The translations under genes and the position numbers were made by a program. DNA of 64,000 nucleotides from Pseudoxanthomonas composti (lineage in GTDB: Bacteria > Pseudomonadota > Gammaproteobacteria > Xanthomonadales > Xanthomonadaceae). Each line of letters begins with the position of its first letter. Positions within the stretch are counted from its first letter, which is position 1. Positions 54,221 through 63,369 of the stretch are shown piece after piece. The notes under the pieces are model-generated. The model saw nothing but the letters and a program-made list of their open reading frames with translations. It was not told where the DNA came from and did not search any database. The stretch is taken from NCBI RefSeq assembly GCF_004122095.1, contig NZ_SAWZ01000008.1, positions 1-64,000 of the forward strand, in the 5' to 3' direction.

Positions 54221-54981
54221 GCGTAGATGTCCATGGGTGCGGAGAACCCCCCATCGAGGATGGCGTAGTTGCGGGTGACCCAGCGGCTGGCATCGGACAG
54301 GTAGAACACCGCTGCATAGGCCACGTCTTCCGGCTCGCCCATGCCCAGCGGCGTCAGTTCGAACAGGTGATCCATGTTGCCGCCGCTGCCTTGCAGGCCA
54401 TCCAGTAGCGGGGTGCGGACATAGCCCGGCGCCAGGCAGTTGGCGCGGATGCCTTGCTTGGCCACCTCCATGCCCAGTGAGCGCACCATGCCCAGCAGTG
54501 CGCTCTTGCTGGCGGCGTAGGCGCCGCTGGCCAGGGGCCCGATGTGCGAGGCGATGGAGGCGACGAACAGCAGCGAGCCGCCCTGCGCGACCTGCTTTTT
54601 CGCCAGCAGGGCCCTGGTCAGCAGCATCGGGGCGTAGGTGTTCGCCGCGAAGGTTTCGTCCAGGTGCGCGCGGCCGATCATGCGGAAAGGCGCCAGCTTG
54701 GACATGCCGGCCGCATGCGCCAGGCCGTCGATGACGCCGCAGGCACCGACCAGGCGATCGATGCCTTCCTGCGTGGCCAGGTCCGCCGCGAGCTGCGCGT
54801 GGCCCTGGCCCTCCAATTCCTCGTAGGTCGCCTGCAGGCGCGTCGCATCGCGTCCGGTCATGATGATTCGCGCGCCCATCTGCGAGCAGCTGATGGCGAT
54901 CTGCCGACCGATGCCCGAGGAGGCCCCGGTGACCAGAATGCGCTTGCCTTCCAGCGAAAAGGGATCCCGTTCGGCGTTCAT
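54217..54981 (-). CDS. Short-chain dehydrogenase/reductase, FabG-like (1)
   Basis: 254 residues. SDR with [14 protein letters not shown] (in place of NNAG), S in [10 protein letters not shown] and YAASK ([11 protein letters not shown]). About as similar to the following SDR as paralogs are (shared [21 protein letters not shown], SDASRW ending). Overlaps KAS III by 4 bp. A 3-oxoacyl-ACP reductase partner to the KAS III/ACP pair is the simplest reading. Confidence 0.86.
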   Translation of the reverse strand: MNAERDPFSLEGKRILVTGASSGIGRQIAISCSQMGARIIMTGRDATRLQATYEELEGQGHAQLAADLATQEGIDRLVGACGVIDGLAHAAGMSKLAPFRMIGRAHLDETFAANTYAPMLLTRALLAKKQVAQGGSLLFVASIASHIGPLASGAYAASKSALLGMVRSLGMEVAKQGIRANCLAPGYVRTPLLDGLQGSGGNMDHLFELTPLGMGEPEDVAYAAVFYLSDASRWVTRNYAILDGGFSAPMDIYA

Positions 54982-56015
54982 GCTTCGAGCAGTGCGGGGA
55001 AGACGGCGTTTTCGATGTCCACAATGGCCGTGCCCCAGGACAGGCCGATGCCGAAACCGGACAGCAGCAAGCGGTGCCCGCCCTGCGCCAGGGTCTCGTG
55101 CAGGCGCGCGGTCATGGTGACCGGCAACGACGCGCCGCTGGTGTTACCGAAGTCGTGCAGGGTGGTGGGCACCTTCTCCGCAGGAAGTCCCAGCTTCTTG
55201 CGGATGGTTTCGTTGATCATCTTGTTCGCCTGGTGGAACACGAAGAAATCGACGCTTTCTTTGGCAATGCCCGAATATTCCAGCAGTCTTTCCACGGCGG
55301 GCGGCACGCGCTGGGTCGAGAAGCTCAGGACCGCGGGACCGTCAAGGATCAGTTCCCCGGGCCAGTGCAGGACGCCGTTCTCGTCGCGGGTCGGGGTGAT
55401 GTGCTGCTGGCCGTAGGGTTCGCGATGTCCGCCCACGGGCAACATGATGGCCCGATAGCCGCTGCCGTCGCTGTTCAGATCGAAATGCATGGGCGGGGCA
55501 TGCTCGTCGAACTCCAGCGCCGTGGCCGTGCCCGCATCCGAGAACAACGGATCCAGCAGCGTGGCGGAACGATCGCCAACCAGCACCAGGGCCTTCTTGA
55601 TGGTGCCCGCAGCGATCATGCTGCCGACCAGATGCAGGCCGAAGGGATAGCTGGAGCAGCCCAGGTTCACGTCGAAGGCGATCGCGGTCTGCGGAAGCTT
55701 GAGCCGCTCCTGCATGATGATCGCCGTGGCCGGGATGGGGTAGTCAGGAGACTGCGTGAGCACGATCAGCGCATCGATGTCCTGCTTGTCCCATTGCAGC
55801 TCCTCCAGCAGCTTCTCGGCGGCGACCAGCGCCAGGTCGGAGAACGTTTGCCAGCTCGGACAGATGCGGCGGAACTCGATGCCGATGTTGCGCACCAGGC
55901 GCTCGCGCTCCGAGCGCATCTTGGGCGGGCAGTCGATCAGGTTGGAGATGATCCGCCTGGGCACACAGCTCGTCATGCCGGCAAAGCGGACGTGGTGCAG
56001 GGTGGAGAGTCCCAT
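54978..56015 (-). CDS. 3-oxoacyl-ACP synthase III (FabH-like)
   Basis: 345 residues from ATG 56015 (MGLSTLHH). Thiolase fold with catalytic C120 ([11 protein letters not shown]), His in [11 protein letters not shown] and Asn in FGNTSGAS, the C-H-N triad of KAS III. Condenses an acyl-CoA with malonyl-ACP. Sits 5 nt after the ACP gene. In Pseudomonas syringae viosamine islands an equivalent gene helps make a 3-hydroxyacyl group for the flagellin sugar; this parallel is the basis for the assignment. Confidence 0.9.
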   Translation of the reverse strand: MGLSTLHHVRFAGMTSCVPRRIISNLIDCPPKMRSERERLVRNIGIEFRRICPSWQTFSDLALVAAEKLLEELQWDKQDIDALIVLTQSPDYPIPATAIIMQERLKLPQTAIAFDVNLGCSSYPFGLHLVGSMIAAGTIKKALVLVGDRSATLLDPLFSDAGTATALEFDEHAPPMHFDLNSDGSGYRAIMLPVGGHREPYGQQHITPTRDENGVLHWPGELILDGPAVLSFSTQRVPPAVERLLEYSGIAKESVDFFVFHQANKMINETIRKKLGLPAEKVPTTLHDFGNTSGASLPVTMTARLHETLAQGGHRLLLSGFGIGLSWGTAIVDIENAVFPALLEA

Positions 56016-56020
56016 CGACG

Positions 56021-56242
56021 TCAGTCCAGCAGCTTGTGGAGGTCGTTGATGGTGGCGCAGTGCTTCAGGTCCTCGCCGGTGATGGTCTTGCCGTACTCCA
56101 CGTCGAACATGACGATGACCCCCAGCGCGGCCAGCGAGTCCCATTCGGGAAGATCCCGCAGGACGGTATCCATGGTGACTTCCACCGGAGTCTGGAAATC
56201 GGTGGCGGACAGGAAGTTCTCGATGAAGGCTTCTTGGCTCAT
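56021..56242 (-). CDS. Dedicated acyl carrier protein
   Basis: 73 residues. Phosphopantetheine site S36 in EWDSLAALG, followed by the helix VIVMFDVEYGKTITGEDL of an ACP. More divergent than housekeeping ACPs (D-S-L-A-A in place of D-S-L-D). Carries the acyl chain for the KAS III downstream. Confidence 0.92.
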   Translation of the reverse strand: MSQEAFIENFLSATDFQTPVEVTMDTVLRDLPEWDSLAALGVIVMFDVEYGKTITGEDLKHCATINDLHKLLD

Positions 56243-56279
56243 GTGGTTCTGTTCCGGAACGATAGTGTGGAGAGGGCAG

Positions 56280-57386
56280 TCAGGCGCGGACCGAGGCGAT
56301 CAGCTGGACGATGGCGTCCATCTGGTCCTGGTCCAGCCCCGGGAAAATCGGCAGGCAGATGATCTTCTGCGCGATCTCGCAGGCGACCGGCAGGTTGCTC
56401 GGCGCCGCGGACGGCAGGCCTCGGTACATCGGCAGGTCGCTGATCAGCGGATAGAAGTAACGGCGCGCGTGGACATCGTGCTCGCGCAGGCGCTGGTACA
56501 GCGCATCGCGCGTCAGCGGGTAATCGGCGTCGACCAGGATCGGAAAATAGGCGTTGTTGGACACGCGCTGCGGTCCCGGCGGCACGCAGCGCACACCGGC
56601 GACGCCGGCCAGCCGCTGGCGATAATCTTGGGCGATGCGCGCGCGCTCGGCCAGCGCCTGCTCGATATGGTTGAGCTGCAGCAAGCCGAAGGCCGCGTTG
56701 ACCTCGCTCATCTTGGCGTTGATGCCGGGGGCGATCACCGTGGTTTCGTCGACGATGCCGAAGTTCTTCAGATAGCCGATCCGCTGATAGGTGGCTTCGT
56801 CGGGACAGATGATGGCGCCGCCTTCGAACGTGTTGAACACCTTGGTGGCGTGGAAACTCAGCACGCTCAGATCGCCGTGGCGCAGGATCGAACCGCCCTG
56901 GTCCTGGACGCCGAAGGCGTGGGCGGCATCGTAGATCACGCGCAGGTTGTAGATGTCGGCGATGCGCTGGATCTCGGCGGTGTTGCAGGCATTGCCGTAA
57001 CAGTGCACCGGCATGATGGCCGTGGTCTGCGGGGTAATGGCCGCCTCGATCCGGGAGGGGTCGATGTTCAGCGTCGCCGGGTCGATGTCCACGAACACCG
57101 GCCGAATACCGTTCCAGAGCAGGGAGTGCGCCGTCGCCACGAACGAGTACGGCGTGGTGATGACCTCGCCGGTGATGCGCAGGCATTGCAGCGCATTGAG
57201 CAGGCCCAACGTGCCGTTGGACACCAGGGCCAGATGTTCCACGCCCAGGTGCTGGCGCAAGCCGGCTTCCAGGCGCTGATGCATCAGGCCACCGTTGGTG
57301 ACCATGCCGCTGGCCCAGACCTCCTGGAGATACGGGGTGAACTCCTCCAGCGGAGGGAGCAGCGGTCGCGTCACCGGCGTCGGCAT
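56280..57386 (-). CDS. DegT-family aminotransferase, VioA-like
   Basis: 368 residues from ATG 57386 (MPTPVTRP), with GGGGA 5 nt upstream; the ATG at 57434 lies at or before the expected start of transcription, so is excluded. PLP lysine K182 (SFHATKVFNTFEGG), and DAAHAFG for the ring-binding Asp. Family members make dTDP-4-amino-4,6-dideoxyglucose (viosamine) from the 4-keto sugar, or similar sugars. First gene of the modification cluster. Confidence 0.88.
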   Translation of the reverse strand: MPTPVTRPLLPPLEEFTPYLQEVWASGMVTNGGLMHQRLEAGLRQHLGVEHLALVSNGTLGLLNALQCLRITGEVITTPYSFVATAHSLLWNGIRPVFVDIDPATLNIDPSRIEAAITPQTTAIMPVHCYGNACNTAEIQRIADIYNLRVIYDAAHAFGVQDQGGSILRHGDLSVLSFHATKVFNTFEGGAIICPDEATYQRIGYLKNFGIVDETTVIAPGINAKMSEVNAAFGLLQLNHIEQALAERARIAQDYRQRLAGVAGVRCVPPGPQRVSNNAYFPILVDADYPLTRDALYQRLREHDVHARRYFYPLISDLPMYRGLPSAAPSNLPVACEIAQKIICLPIFPGLDQDQMDAIVQLIASVRA

Positions 57387-57443
57387 CGGGTCCCCAGAAG
57401 TCGTCAGGCATGGCGCGTGCGGTGGCACGTCCACGGATTGTGA

Positions 57444-57459
57444 GGCAAGTCGCGTGCCA
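57444..57459 (-). promoter_or_regulatory. Sigma-54 promoter of the modification cluster
   Basis: Minus strand TGGCACGCGACTTGCC: perfect TGGCACG and TTGC with 4-nt spacing. 58 nt before the aminotransferase start. It is the best match in the window and links the sugar cluster to the FleQ/RpoN regulon. Confidence 0.85.
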
Positions 57460-57551
57460 GGGGGGTGCCTATGACCCTGGCGACCTGCGGCGCTGGCTGT
57501 GCTGCCGGCCTTGGTGCTGCAAGAGCGCCACCGCGCGGGCCGTCTCTGGAA

Positions 57552-59033
57552 TCAAGCGGCGATATCGCCCGAGTCGCGGTCGATGCCGTACTTGCGCAGC
57601 TTCTCCACCAGGGTGGTGCGGCGCAGGCCGAGCAGCGAGGCGGCGTGGGCGACCACCCCGCCACTGCGTTCCAGGGCTTCCTTGATCAGCGTCAGCTCGA
57701 TCTGGGCCATGTGGTCGCGCAGGTCCAGGCCGTCCTCGGGCAGCTCGGTGGCGGCCACCGCCTCGGCACTGGCTGGCGGTGTCTCGCGCGGGGCCTCGGG
57801 CTCCGGTCGGGCGGAGGCGGCCACCTCCGCAGCGGCCGAGCGCGCCGGTTCGGCCGGGGCGGGCTCGATCACGATGTTGCCGCGATAGCGGGCCGGCAGA
57901 TCAGCCGCACGCACCAGCCCGCCCGGATGCAGCACGGCCAGGCGCTCGACCAGGTTGGTCAGCTCACGGACGTTGCCCGGCCAGGCATAGGTGGACAGCG
58001 CCTGCAGGGCGTCTTCGGCGAAGCGGACCTCGCCGCGGCCGGTCCGGCCCAGCTGGGTGGCAATCGTGCGCACCAGCTCGGGCAGGTCCTCGCGGCGCTC
58101 GCGCAGGGCGGGCATCTCGATCGGGAACACATTGAGCCGGTAGAACAGGTCCTCGCGGAAGTGGCCCTCGCCGATCCGCGCCTCCAGGTTGCGGTGGGTC
58201 GCGGCGATCACCCGCACGTTGCAGCGGATGGTCTGGTTGCCGCCCACGCGCTCGAAGCTGCGTTCCTGCAGCACGCGCAGCAGCTTGACCTGCATCGGCA
58301 GGGACATGTCGCCGATCTCGTCCAGCAGCAGGGTGCCGCCCTCGGCCATCTCAAAGCGCCCCTTGCGCGCCGACAGTGCGCCGGTGAAGCTGCCCTTTTC
58401 GTGGCCGAACAGCTCGCTCTCCAGCAGCTCGGGCGGGATCGCGCCGCAGTTGATGGCCACGAACGGGCCGTCGCGGCGGGTGGACTGGTTGTGGATGGCG
58501 CGCGAGACCACTTCCTTGCCGGTGCCCGACTCGCCCAGCACCAGCACCGTGGTATCGAACGGGGCGACCTGGTCGATCAACCGCCGCAGCTCCTGCACCG
58601 CCGCGCTGCTGCCGGTGGGGCCGGTGTCCTGGCCCACGACGGTGGCCTTGTGCTCGGCATCCAGGCGCTTGAGGCTGGCCCGGCGCAGGAAGGCCTCCAT
58701 CTGGCTGTGCTTGATCGGCGATTCCAGGGCCGAGATGTTGGCCACGTGCAGCCCGTACTGCTGGGCAAAGCCGGTGGCGTCGCCCTCGAGCAGGGCGATC
58801 GGCGGCGGCAGCGAGGCCCCGCCCAGCCATTCGAAGAACTGCTGGGTGGCGGCCGCATCCTCGACACGACCGATCACCACCGCCAGCCAGTCGCCAGGGC
58901 GATGCCGGGTGGTGGAGACCTCGTCGGCCGCCGCCGCCCACGACGGGCTGGCGTCCATGAACTCGAGCAGCCCGTTGACGCGCTCGGCGCGCACGGTATC
59001 GCTGTCGATCACCAGGATGCGCGATTCACTCAT
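57552..59033 (-). CDS. fleQ: Flagellar master regulator FleQ (sigma-54 activator)
   Basis: 493 residues. N-terminal FleQ-type receiver-like domain without the usual phospho-Asp pattern, then an AAA+ domain: Walker A GESGTGKE, loop GSFTGA (GAFTGA variant), Walker [12 protein letters not shown], and [15 protein letters not shown]-terminal Fis-type helix-turn-helix ([22 protein letters not shown]). Expected to activate the sigma-54 promoters found here; c-di-GMP binding is known for the family. Overlaps the upstream receiver gene by 4 bp. Confidence 0.95.
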   Translation of the reverse strand: MSESRILVIDSDTVRAERVNGLLEFMDASPSWAAAADEVSTTRHRPGDWLAVVIGRVEDAAATQQFFEWLGGASLPPPIALLEGDATGFAQQYGLHVANISALESPIKHSQMEAFLRRASLKRLDAEHKATVVGQDTGPTGSSAAVQELRRLIDQVAPFDTTVLVLGESGTGKEVVSRAIHNQSTRRDGPFVAINCGAIPPELLESELFGHEKGSFTGALSARKGRFEMAEGGTLLLDEIGDMSLPMQVKLLRVLQERSFERVGGNQTIRCNVRVIAATHRNLEARIGEGHFREDLFYRLNVFPIEMPALRERREDLPELVRTIATQLGRTGRGEVRFAEDALQALSTYAWPGNVRELTNLVERLAVLHPGGLVRAADLPARYRGNIVIEPAPAEPARSAAAEVAASARPEPEAPRETPPASAEAVAATELPEDGLDLRDHMAQIELTLIKEALERSGGVVAHAASLLGLRRTTLVEKLRKYGIDRDSGDIAA

Positions 59034-59440
59034 GAGGCCTCTCCTTGCGTGGCGCCCTCCGTCCGCAGACCCCCATGCTGCAGGCCTTCGAGGATCGGCA
59101 GGACTTCCTGGATATAGGACAACTTGCTGACGAAATTGTCCGCGCCGGCGCGCAGGGCGTGCTCGCGGTGCTCGGCGTCGTCGAAATGGCTGGCGATGAC
59201 GATGTACGGCGGCTCGTCCTGGGCCTTGATCAGGCGGGTGGCCTGCAGGCCGCCCATTTCGGGCATGGCCAGGTCCATCAGGACCACTTCCGGGCGCAGC
59301 TCTTCGGAGCGGGCGATGGCCTCCAGGCCGTTGCCCGCGGTCCCGACCACGTGGATCCAGTCCAGCTTGCGGAAATGACGGAGGACGGCGTTGATGAAGC
59401 CGTCGTGGTCATCCACCAGCAAAACGGAGAGCTTGCTCAT
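59030..59440 (-). CDS. Stand-alone receiver protein between rpoN and fleQ
   Basis: 136 residues. Acidic pocket DDHD, phospho-site D56 ([13 protein letters not shown]), the switch Ser/Thr replaced (VIASHFDD has S), and lysine in NFVSKL. No output domain, so it acts by contact. Placed between rpoN and fleQ with 12-nt and 4-bp junctions, suggesting control of FleQ or RpoN. Receptor kinase unknown. Confidence 0.88.
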   Translation of the reverse strand: MSKLSVLLVDDHDGFINAVLRHFRKLDWIHVVGTAGNGLEAIARSEELRPEVVLMDLAMPEMGGLQATRLIKAQDEPPYIVIASHFDDAEHREHALRAGADNFVSKLSYIQEVLPILEGLQHGGLRTEGATQGEAS

Positions 59441-59452
59441 TACCTTGTGTCC

Positions 59453-60892
59453 TTAACCTGCACGGGCGAGTTGGGCGGCGTGGTCGCGACGACGGACCGG
59501 GGCCGGGGCAATATCCAGCTGCTCACGATACTTGGCAACGGTGCGCCGCGCGATGTGTACGCCCTGTCGCGCCAGCAGCGCGGCGATGGCCTCGTCGGCC
59601 AGCGGCTTGCCCAGGGGCTCGGACTCGATCAGGCGGCGCACCATGGCCTTGACCGCCGCGCCGGACACGTTGGCCCCTTCCAGGCGCACGGCGAAGAAGC
59701 GCTTGAGCTCGAAGGTGCCGCGCGGGGTCTGCAGGTACTTGCCGTTGGTGATGCGGGAAATGGTGGATTCGTGCATGCCGATGGTGTCGGCCACTTCCTT
59801 CAGGGTCAGCGGGGCCATGGCCTCGTCGCCCCGCTCCAGGAACGCGGCCTGGCGCTCGATGATCACCCGCGCGGTGCGGATCAGGGTGTCGTAGCGCATG
59901 GACAGGCCGCGGGTGAGCCAGCGGGCCTCGGCCAGCATCTCGCGCAGCTTGGCGCTGCCGGCATCGTCGCCGGCGCTGGACAGGGCGCGCTCGTAGGCAC
60001 TGTTGATGCCGATGCGCGGGGCGGTGGCCGGGTTCAGGGCCACGCGCCACTGGCCGTCGGCGAACCAGGTGATCACGTCGGGCAGCACGTAGGGCGCCGG
60101 CTCCGGCGCGTCGGCTTCGCCCGGGCGCGGCTGCAGCGACAGGATCACCCGCACCGCCTGGCGGATGTCGTCCACCTCCGCCTCCAGCTTGCGGGCGATG
60201 GCCGGGTAATCGTGCCGGGAGACCTCGTCCAGGCAGGTGTCGAGGATGCGCTGGGCCAGCAGGCGGCCGGGCACGCGGCCGGGCAGGGCGGCCAGCTGCG
60301 CGCTCAGGCACTCGTGCAGGCTGGCCGCGGCCATGCCGACCGGGTCGCCATGCAGGATCTGCTGGCGGATGCGCTCGGCACGCGTGGCCGGCACGTCCAG
60401 GTGGGCGCAGGCGCGCAGGGTCAGCGCCTCCAGCGCGTCGTCCAGGTAGCCGGCATCGTCGCAGTGCTCCAGCCAGAACGTGGCGATCTCCAGGTCCTTG
60501 CCCTGCAGCTCCAGCTCGATGCGCTGCAGTACCCGCAGCTGCGGGTCGGAGGAGGCGCCGGCGACGATGCGCGACGAGGCGTCGTCATCGCCTTCGTGCC
60601 ATGGCGCGGCAGGCACGTCCCACATCGAGCCTTCCGGCAATTCGTCGAAGGCGGCCACTTCCAGCGGCGCCACTTCCGGGGCGGCGACATCGACCAGGTC
60701 GGTCTCGCCGGCATCCTGGTCGTGCTCGGCCAAGGCTTCTTCGGCCAGCTCCAGCATGGGGTTGAGTTCCAACGCCGCGCGCAGCTCCTGTTCCAGCTGC
60801 AGCGAATCCAGCTGCAGCAGGCGGATGGACTGGAGCAGCTGCGGGGTCAGGCGGAGCTGCTGGCCGAGCTGGAGCGAGTTGGAAGCCTTCAT
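59453..60892 (-). CDS. rpoN: RNA polymerase sigma-54 factor RpoN
   Basis: 479 residues from ATG 60892 (MKASNSLQLGQQLRLTPQLL; GAGGG 7 nt upstream). Region I (Gln-rich activator-interacting), acidic region II (ETDLVDVAAPEVAPLEVAAF), core-binding region and the RpoN box ARRTVAKYRE near the end with the helix-turn-helix. Xanthomonads often carry two rpoN genes; the one beside fleQ serves motility. Confidence 0.96.
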   Translation of the reverse strand: MKASNSLQLGQQLRLTPQLLQSIRLLQLDSLQLEQELRAALELNPMLELAEEALAEHDQDAGETDLVDVAAPEVAPLEVAAFDELPEGSMWDVPAAPWHEGDDDASSRIVAGASSDPQLRVLQRIELELQGKDLEIATFWLEHCDDAGYLDDALEALTLRACAHLDVPATRAERIRQQILHGDPVGMAAASLHECLSAQLAALPGRVPGRLLAQRILDTCLDEVSRHDYPAIARKLEAEVDDIRQAVRVILSLQPRPGEADAPEPAPYVLPDVITWFADGQWRVALNPATAPRIGINSAYERALSSAGDDAGSAKLREMLAEARWLTRGLSMRYDTLIRTARVIIERQAAFLERGDEAMAPLTLKEVADTIGMHESTISRITNGKYLQTPRGTFELKRFFAVRLEGANVSGAAVKAMVRRLIESEPLGKPLADEAIAALLARQGVHIARRTVAKYREQLDIAPAPVRRRDHAAQLARAG

Positions 60893-61113
60893 CTGGTATC
60901 CCTCTTGCATGTGGGCCGGTGTGCGCATCCTGCGCGTGACGCGACGGTTCCAACATCGGGACGTACCGAAGCGCTGTGGTGGAATTCCGGACCATATGTA
61001 AGGAATTTCCCGACACGGCAACGGATTTCCGTCACGAAGCCGACGAAGGGCGCCCGCGCCTGCGACCGACATCCCACTTCTGCCGGCCGTGCGCCGGCCG
61101 CCGCAGCGGCTGG

Positions 61114-61746
61114 TTAGCCCAGCTCCTGCGCGTGGCGCACCGCGAGCAGGATCAGTTCGCTGGCACGCCGGCAGCCCAGGGCTTCCATCATGCGCGCCCG
61201 GTGCGTCTCCACCGTCTTCACGCTGATGCCCAGGTCGGCGGCGATTTCCTTGTTGCTGAGTCCCCGGCCGATCTGGCGCAGGATCTCGCGCTGGCGCGGC
61301 GGCAGGCCGGCGATGCCGGTCGGCTTGTCGCGCCCGATCAGCGGATGGATCATCCGCGAGGACAGCTTGGGGCTCAGGAACACCTGGCCGGCGGCCGCGG
61401 TGCGCAGGGCCAGTTCCAGTTCCATCGGCGCGGCATCCTTGAGCACGAAGCCGGCCGCGCCGCGGTCCAGGGCATCGCGCACGTGCTGAGTGTCATCGTG
61501 CATGGACATCATCACCACCCGCGTGTCCGGGGCGATTTGCAGGATGCCGGTCAGGGCCTCCAGGCCGCTGCGGCCGGGCAGGGACAGATCCAGCAGCACC
61601 AGCTCGGGGCGATGCAGCGTGGTCAGGTCGATGGCCTGATCGGCGGTGCTGGCTTCGGCGACCACATCGACATCGGCAAACCCCTGCAGCAGGCGGCTCA
61701 GGCCAGCCCGCACCAGGGTGTGGTCGTCGACGATCAGGGTGCGCAC
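61114..61746 (-). CDS. NarL/LuxR-family response regulator
   Basis: 210 residues from GTG 61746 (reads RTLIVDDH after the start). Receiver with D7-D8 and phospho-site D53 (LLDLSLPGRSG), lysine in FVLKDAA, linker, and a LuxR/GerE helix-turn-helix (LSNKEIAADLGISVKTVETHRARMM). UvrY/GacA-like in size. The start avoids a long extension into GGGACCG repeats. A sensor kinase is not in the window. Downstream, 61083-61113 has a GC-rich stem (GCCGGC). Confidence 0.88.
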   Translation of the reverse strand: MRTLIVDDHTLVRAGLSRLLQGFADVDVVAEASTADQAIDLTTLHRPELVLLDLSLPGRSGLEALTGILQIAPDTRVVMMSMHDDTQHVRDALDRGAAGFVLKDAAPMELELALRTAAAGQVFLSPKLSSRMIHPLIGRDKPTGIAGLPPRQREILRQIGRGLSNKEIAADLGISVKTVETHRARMMEALGCRRASELILLAVRHAQELG

Positions 61747-61822
61747 GTCGCTGGGGTTTCCGCGAAACGGTGGCGGAACCTTAACGGACCGGGGGTGAAT
61801 TGGGAAACGTGGGGCTCTGGAG

Positions 61823-62000
61823 CCGGGACCGGGGACCGGGGACCGGGGACCCGGGAAAGCCAAAGCACGAAGCGCAGCCAGAGGAGATCCAGCGCAGAGC
61901 TAGCGCAGAGCCAACTCAGTGGCAGGGCGGTGCCGGCCTCGGCTTTCGATCTTGCTCCGGCCTTTCCCGGGTCCCCGGTCCCCGGTCCCGGGTCCCGGCC
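61823..62000. repeat. GGGACCG heptamer repeats behind the PilZ gene
   Basis: Forward repeats at 61823-61860 and reverse-complement repeats at 61961-62000 enclose about 100 bp with a short direct repeat (AGCGCAGAGC). The complement arm lies 3 nt from the PilZ stop codon. Same unit and same flanking word (CCCGGGAAAGC) as inside cheA. No gene is supported in 61747-62003. Confidence 0.86.
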
Positions 62001-62003
62001 TTT

Positions 62004-62573
62004 TCAGCGTCTACGCGATTCGGCGATCTGCCGCCGGTGCAGGCGGAACAGGTGGCGGTCCAGGGCTTCTTCCAGGCCGGCCGTCAGCGAGGGGAAGGCC
62101 AGCCACAGCGCGTGCTGCCGCGGTGCCAGTTCTGCCTCGCCCAGCACGGTGGCCGGCAACTCCAGGCGGTCGGGCAACCAGTCCGAGACCTGCAGGGCGG
62201 CCATGCCGGCCGTGCCTGGTGCAATGCCGGAAGCGGCAGGCAACTCCAGGCGCAGGCCACGCGCGGACCAGCGCAGCGCGCGGGGCGGCGGCATCCGCAT
62301 CGACTGACGGGCCAGGCGGCCCAGCAGCGCCAGGATCAGGTCGAGCTTGGCGTCCACCCGCTGCATGGCGGCGGAGGATTCCTTCTTGTCGTCCAACGCG
62401 TCCTCGCCGCGCAGGTCCTCGACCTGGGCCAGGGACAGCAGCAGCGACTCGGCCTGCGCCGCGGCGGCGGGCTCGGTGCCGGGCTCGAAGGCGACGGGCA
62501 GGACCAGATCGCAGCTGAGCGTCTGGTCGAACAGCTGGGTGTCGAAGGTGGCGGCGTCGGCCGCCTGGCTCAC
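62004..62573 (-). CDS. Atypical PilZ-domain protein
   Basis: 189 residues from GTG 62573 (reads SQAADAATF after the start), overlapping the FliT-like gene by 4 bp; the longer frame is a shadow. An N-terminal strand region, a long amphipathic helix with heptad character (about 75-115, AMQRVDAKLDLILALLGRLARQ in part), then RWSARGLRLEL, which resembles the SxxG part of the PilZ signature but lacks the leading D and the RxxxR motif. It matches the atypical tetramer-forming PilZ type known in Xanthomonas, probably acting in c-di-GMP control of motility. Confidence 0.72.
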   Translation of the reverse strand: MSQAADAATFDTQLFDQTLSCDLVLPVAFEPGTEPAAAAQAESLLLSLAQVEDLRGEDALDDKKESSAAMQRVDAKLDLILALLGRLARQSMRMPPPRALRWSARGLRLELPAASGIAPGTAGMAALQVSDWLPDRLELPATVLGEAELAPRQHALWLAFPSLTAGLEEALDRHLFRLHRRQIAESRRR

Positions 62574-62866
62574 GCCGTGGTCCCGTAGGCGCGCGCGGCG
62601 GCGGTGGACTGGCGCAGCTGGCGCAGGCGCGCGGCGGCCTCGTCGCGGCACTGACGCATGCGCTCAAGGATGGTGTTCTGCTGGGTCAGCAGGCCGCGCA
62701 GGGGATCCAGCGCGGTGCCGCCCTTGTCCTGCGAGTCCATGAAGGTGCGCAGGTCGCGGTCGTAGTCGGACATCAGCTGCAGGGCGTCCTCATGGCGCCC
62801 TTCCTCCACTGCGCCGCTGAGGGCATCGAGTTCGCTGTACAGCATCTGCAGTGAAGGGCCGATCAT
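62570..62866 (-). CDS. FliT-like small helical protein
   Basis: 98 residues from ATG 62866 (MIGPSLQML), overlapping fliS by 4 bp. All-helical. By size and place after fliD-fliS it is likely the FliT-like export chaperone for FliD, but sequence identity to FliT is not evident to me, hence the cautious name. Confidence 0.7.
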   Translation of the reverse strand: MIGPSLQMLYSELDALSGAVEEGRHEDALQLMSDYDRDLRTFMDSQDKGGTALDPLRGLLTQQNTILERMRQCRDEAAARLRQLRQSTAAARAYGTTA

Positions 62867-63276
62867 TGCACCGCTCCGGCGTTGCGCTGGTCCTGCGGGA
62901 TGGCGTTCCACGCCGAATCGATCTCGCCCAGCAGCTGCAGGGCCTCGCCCAGCTTGCCGGCGTCGTTGTGCAGGTTGGCCTCGGTCAGCAGCCGCACCAG
63001 GTAGTCGTAGAGTGCCGAGAGGTTGGCGGCGATCTCGCCGCCGGCCTCATGGTCCAGCGAACCGTTGAGGTGCCCAATGATCGAGCAGGCCTCGCCGATC
63101 GCCTTGCCCTTGAGCGCCATGTTGTTGTTGGCCAGGCTGGCCTCGGCACGGCGAATGCGCTCGCTGGCGCCGGCGAGCAACAGGGCGATCAGCTTGTGCG
63201 GATCGGCATCGAGCACGCTGCTGTTGACACTGGTGCGGCGGTACTCATCGGCGTAGCTGCGGCTGTTTGCGAACAT
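62863..63276 (-). CDS. fliS: Flagellin export chaperone FliS
   Basis: 137 residues from ATG 63276 (MFANSRSYADEYRRTSVNSSVLDADPHKLI in part), with GGAG 7 nt upstream. The Y-rich N-terminus and ALLLAGASERIRRAE match FliS, which binds flagellin C-termini. 93 nt after fliD. Confidence 0.95.
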   Translation of the reverse strand: MFANSRSYADEYRRTSVNSSVLDADPHKLIALLLAGASERIRRAEASLANNNMALKGKAIGEACSIIGHLNGSLDHEAGGEIAANLSALYDYLVRLLTEANLHNDAGKLGEALQLLGEIDSAWNAIPQDQRNAGAVQ

Positions 63277-63369
63277 GGGAAGTCTCCGGGATGTGCCGCC
63301 GGAGCCCTCGGGCCGCGACACGGTCAAGCGATGGATTGTGCTGTTGTATCGGCCTGCGACCCGGCCCCT

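Noticed and set aside
57387-57434. Longer start of the aminotransferase (ATG 57434)
   Set aside because: The sigma-54 -12 element at 57444-57448 places transcription start at about 57434, leaving no ribosome site for that codon.
44657-57434. LPS O-antigen locus as alternative reading of the sugar cluster
   Set aside because: Not excluded biochemically, but no wzx, wzy, wzm/wzt or rml genes are present, and the sigma-54 promoter and flagellar location favour flagellin modification.
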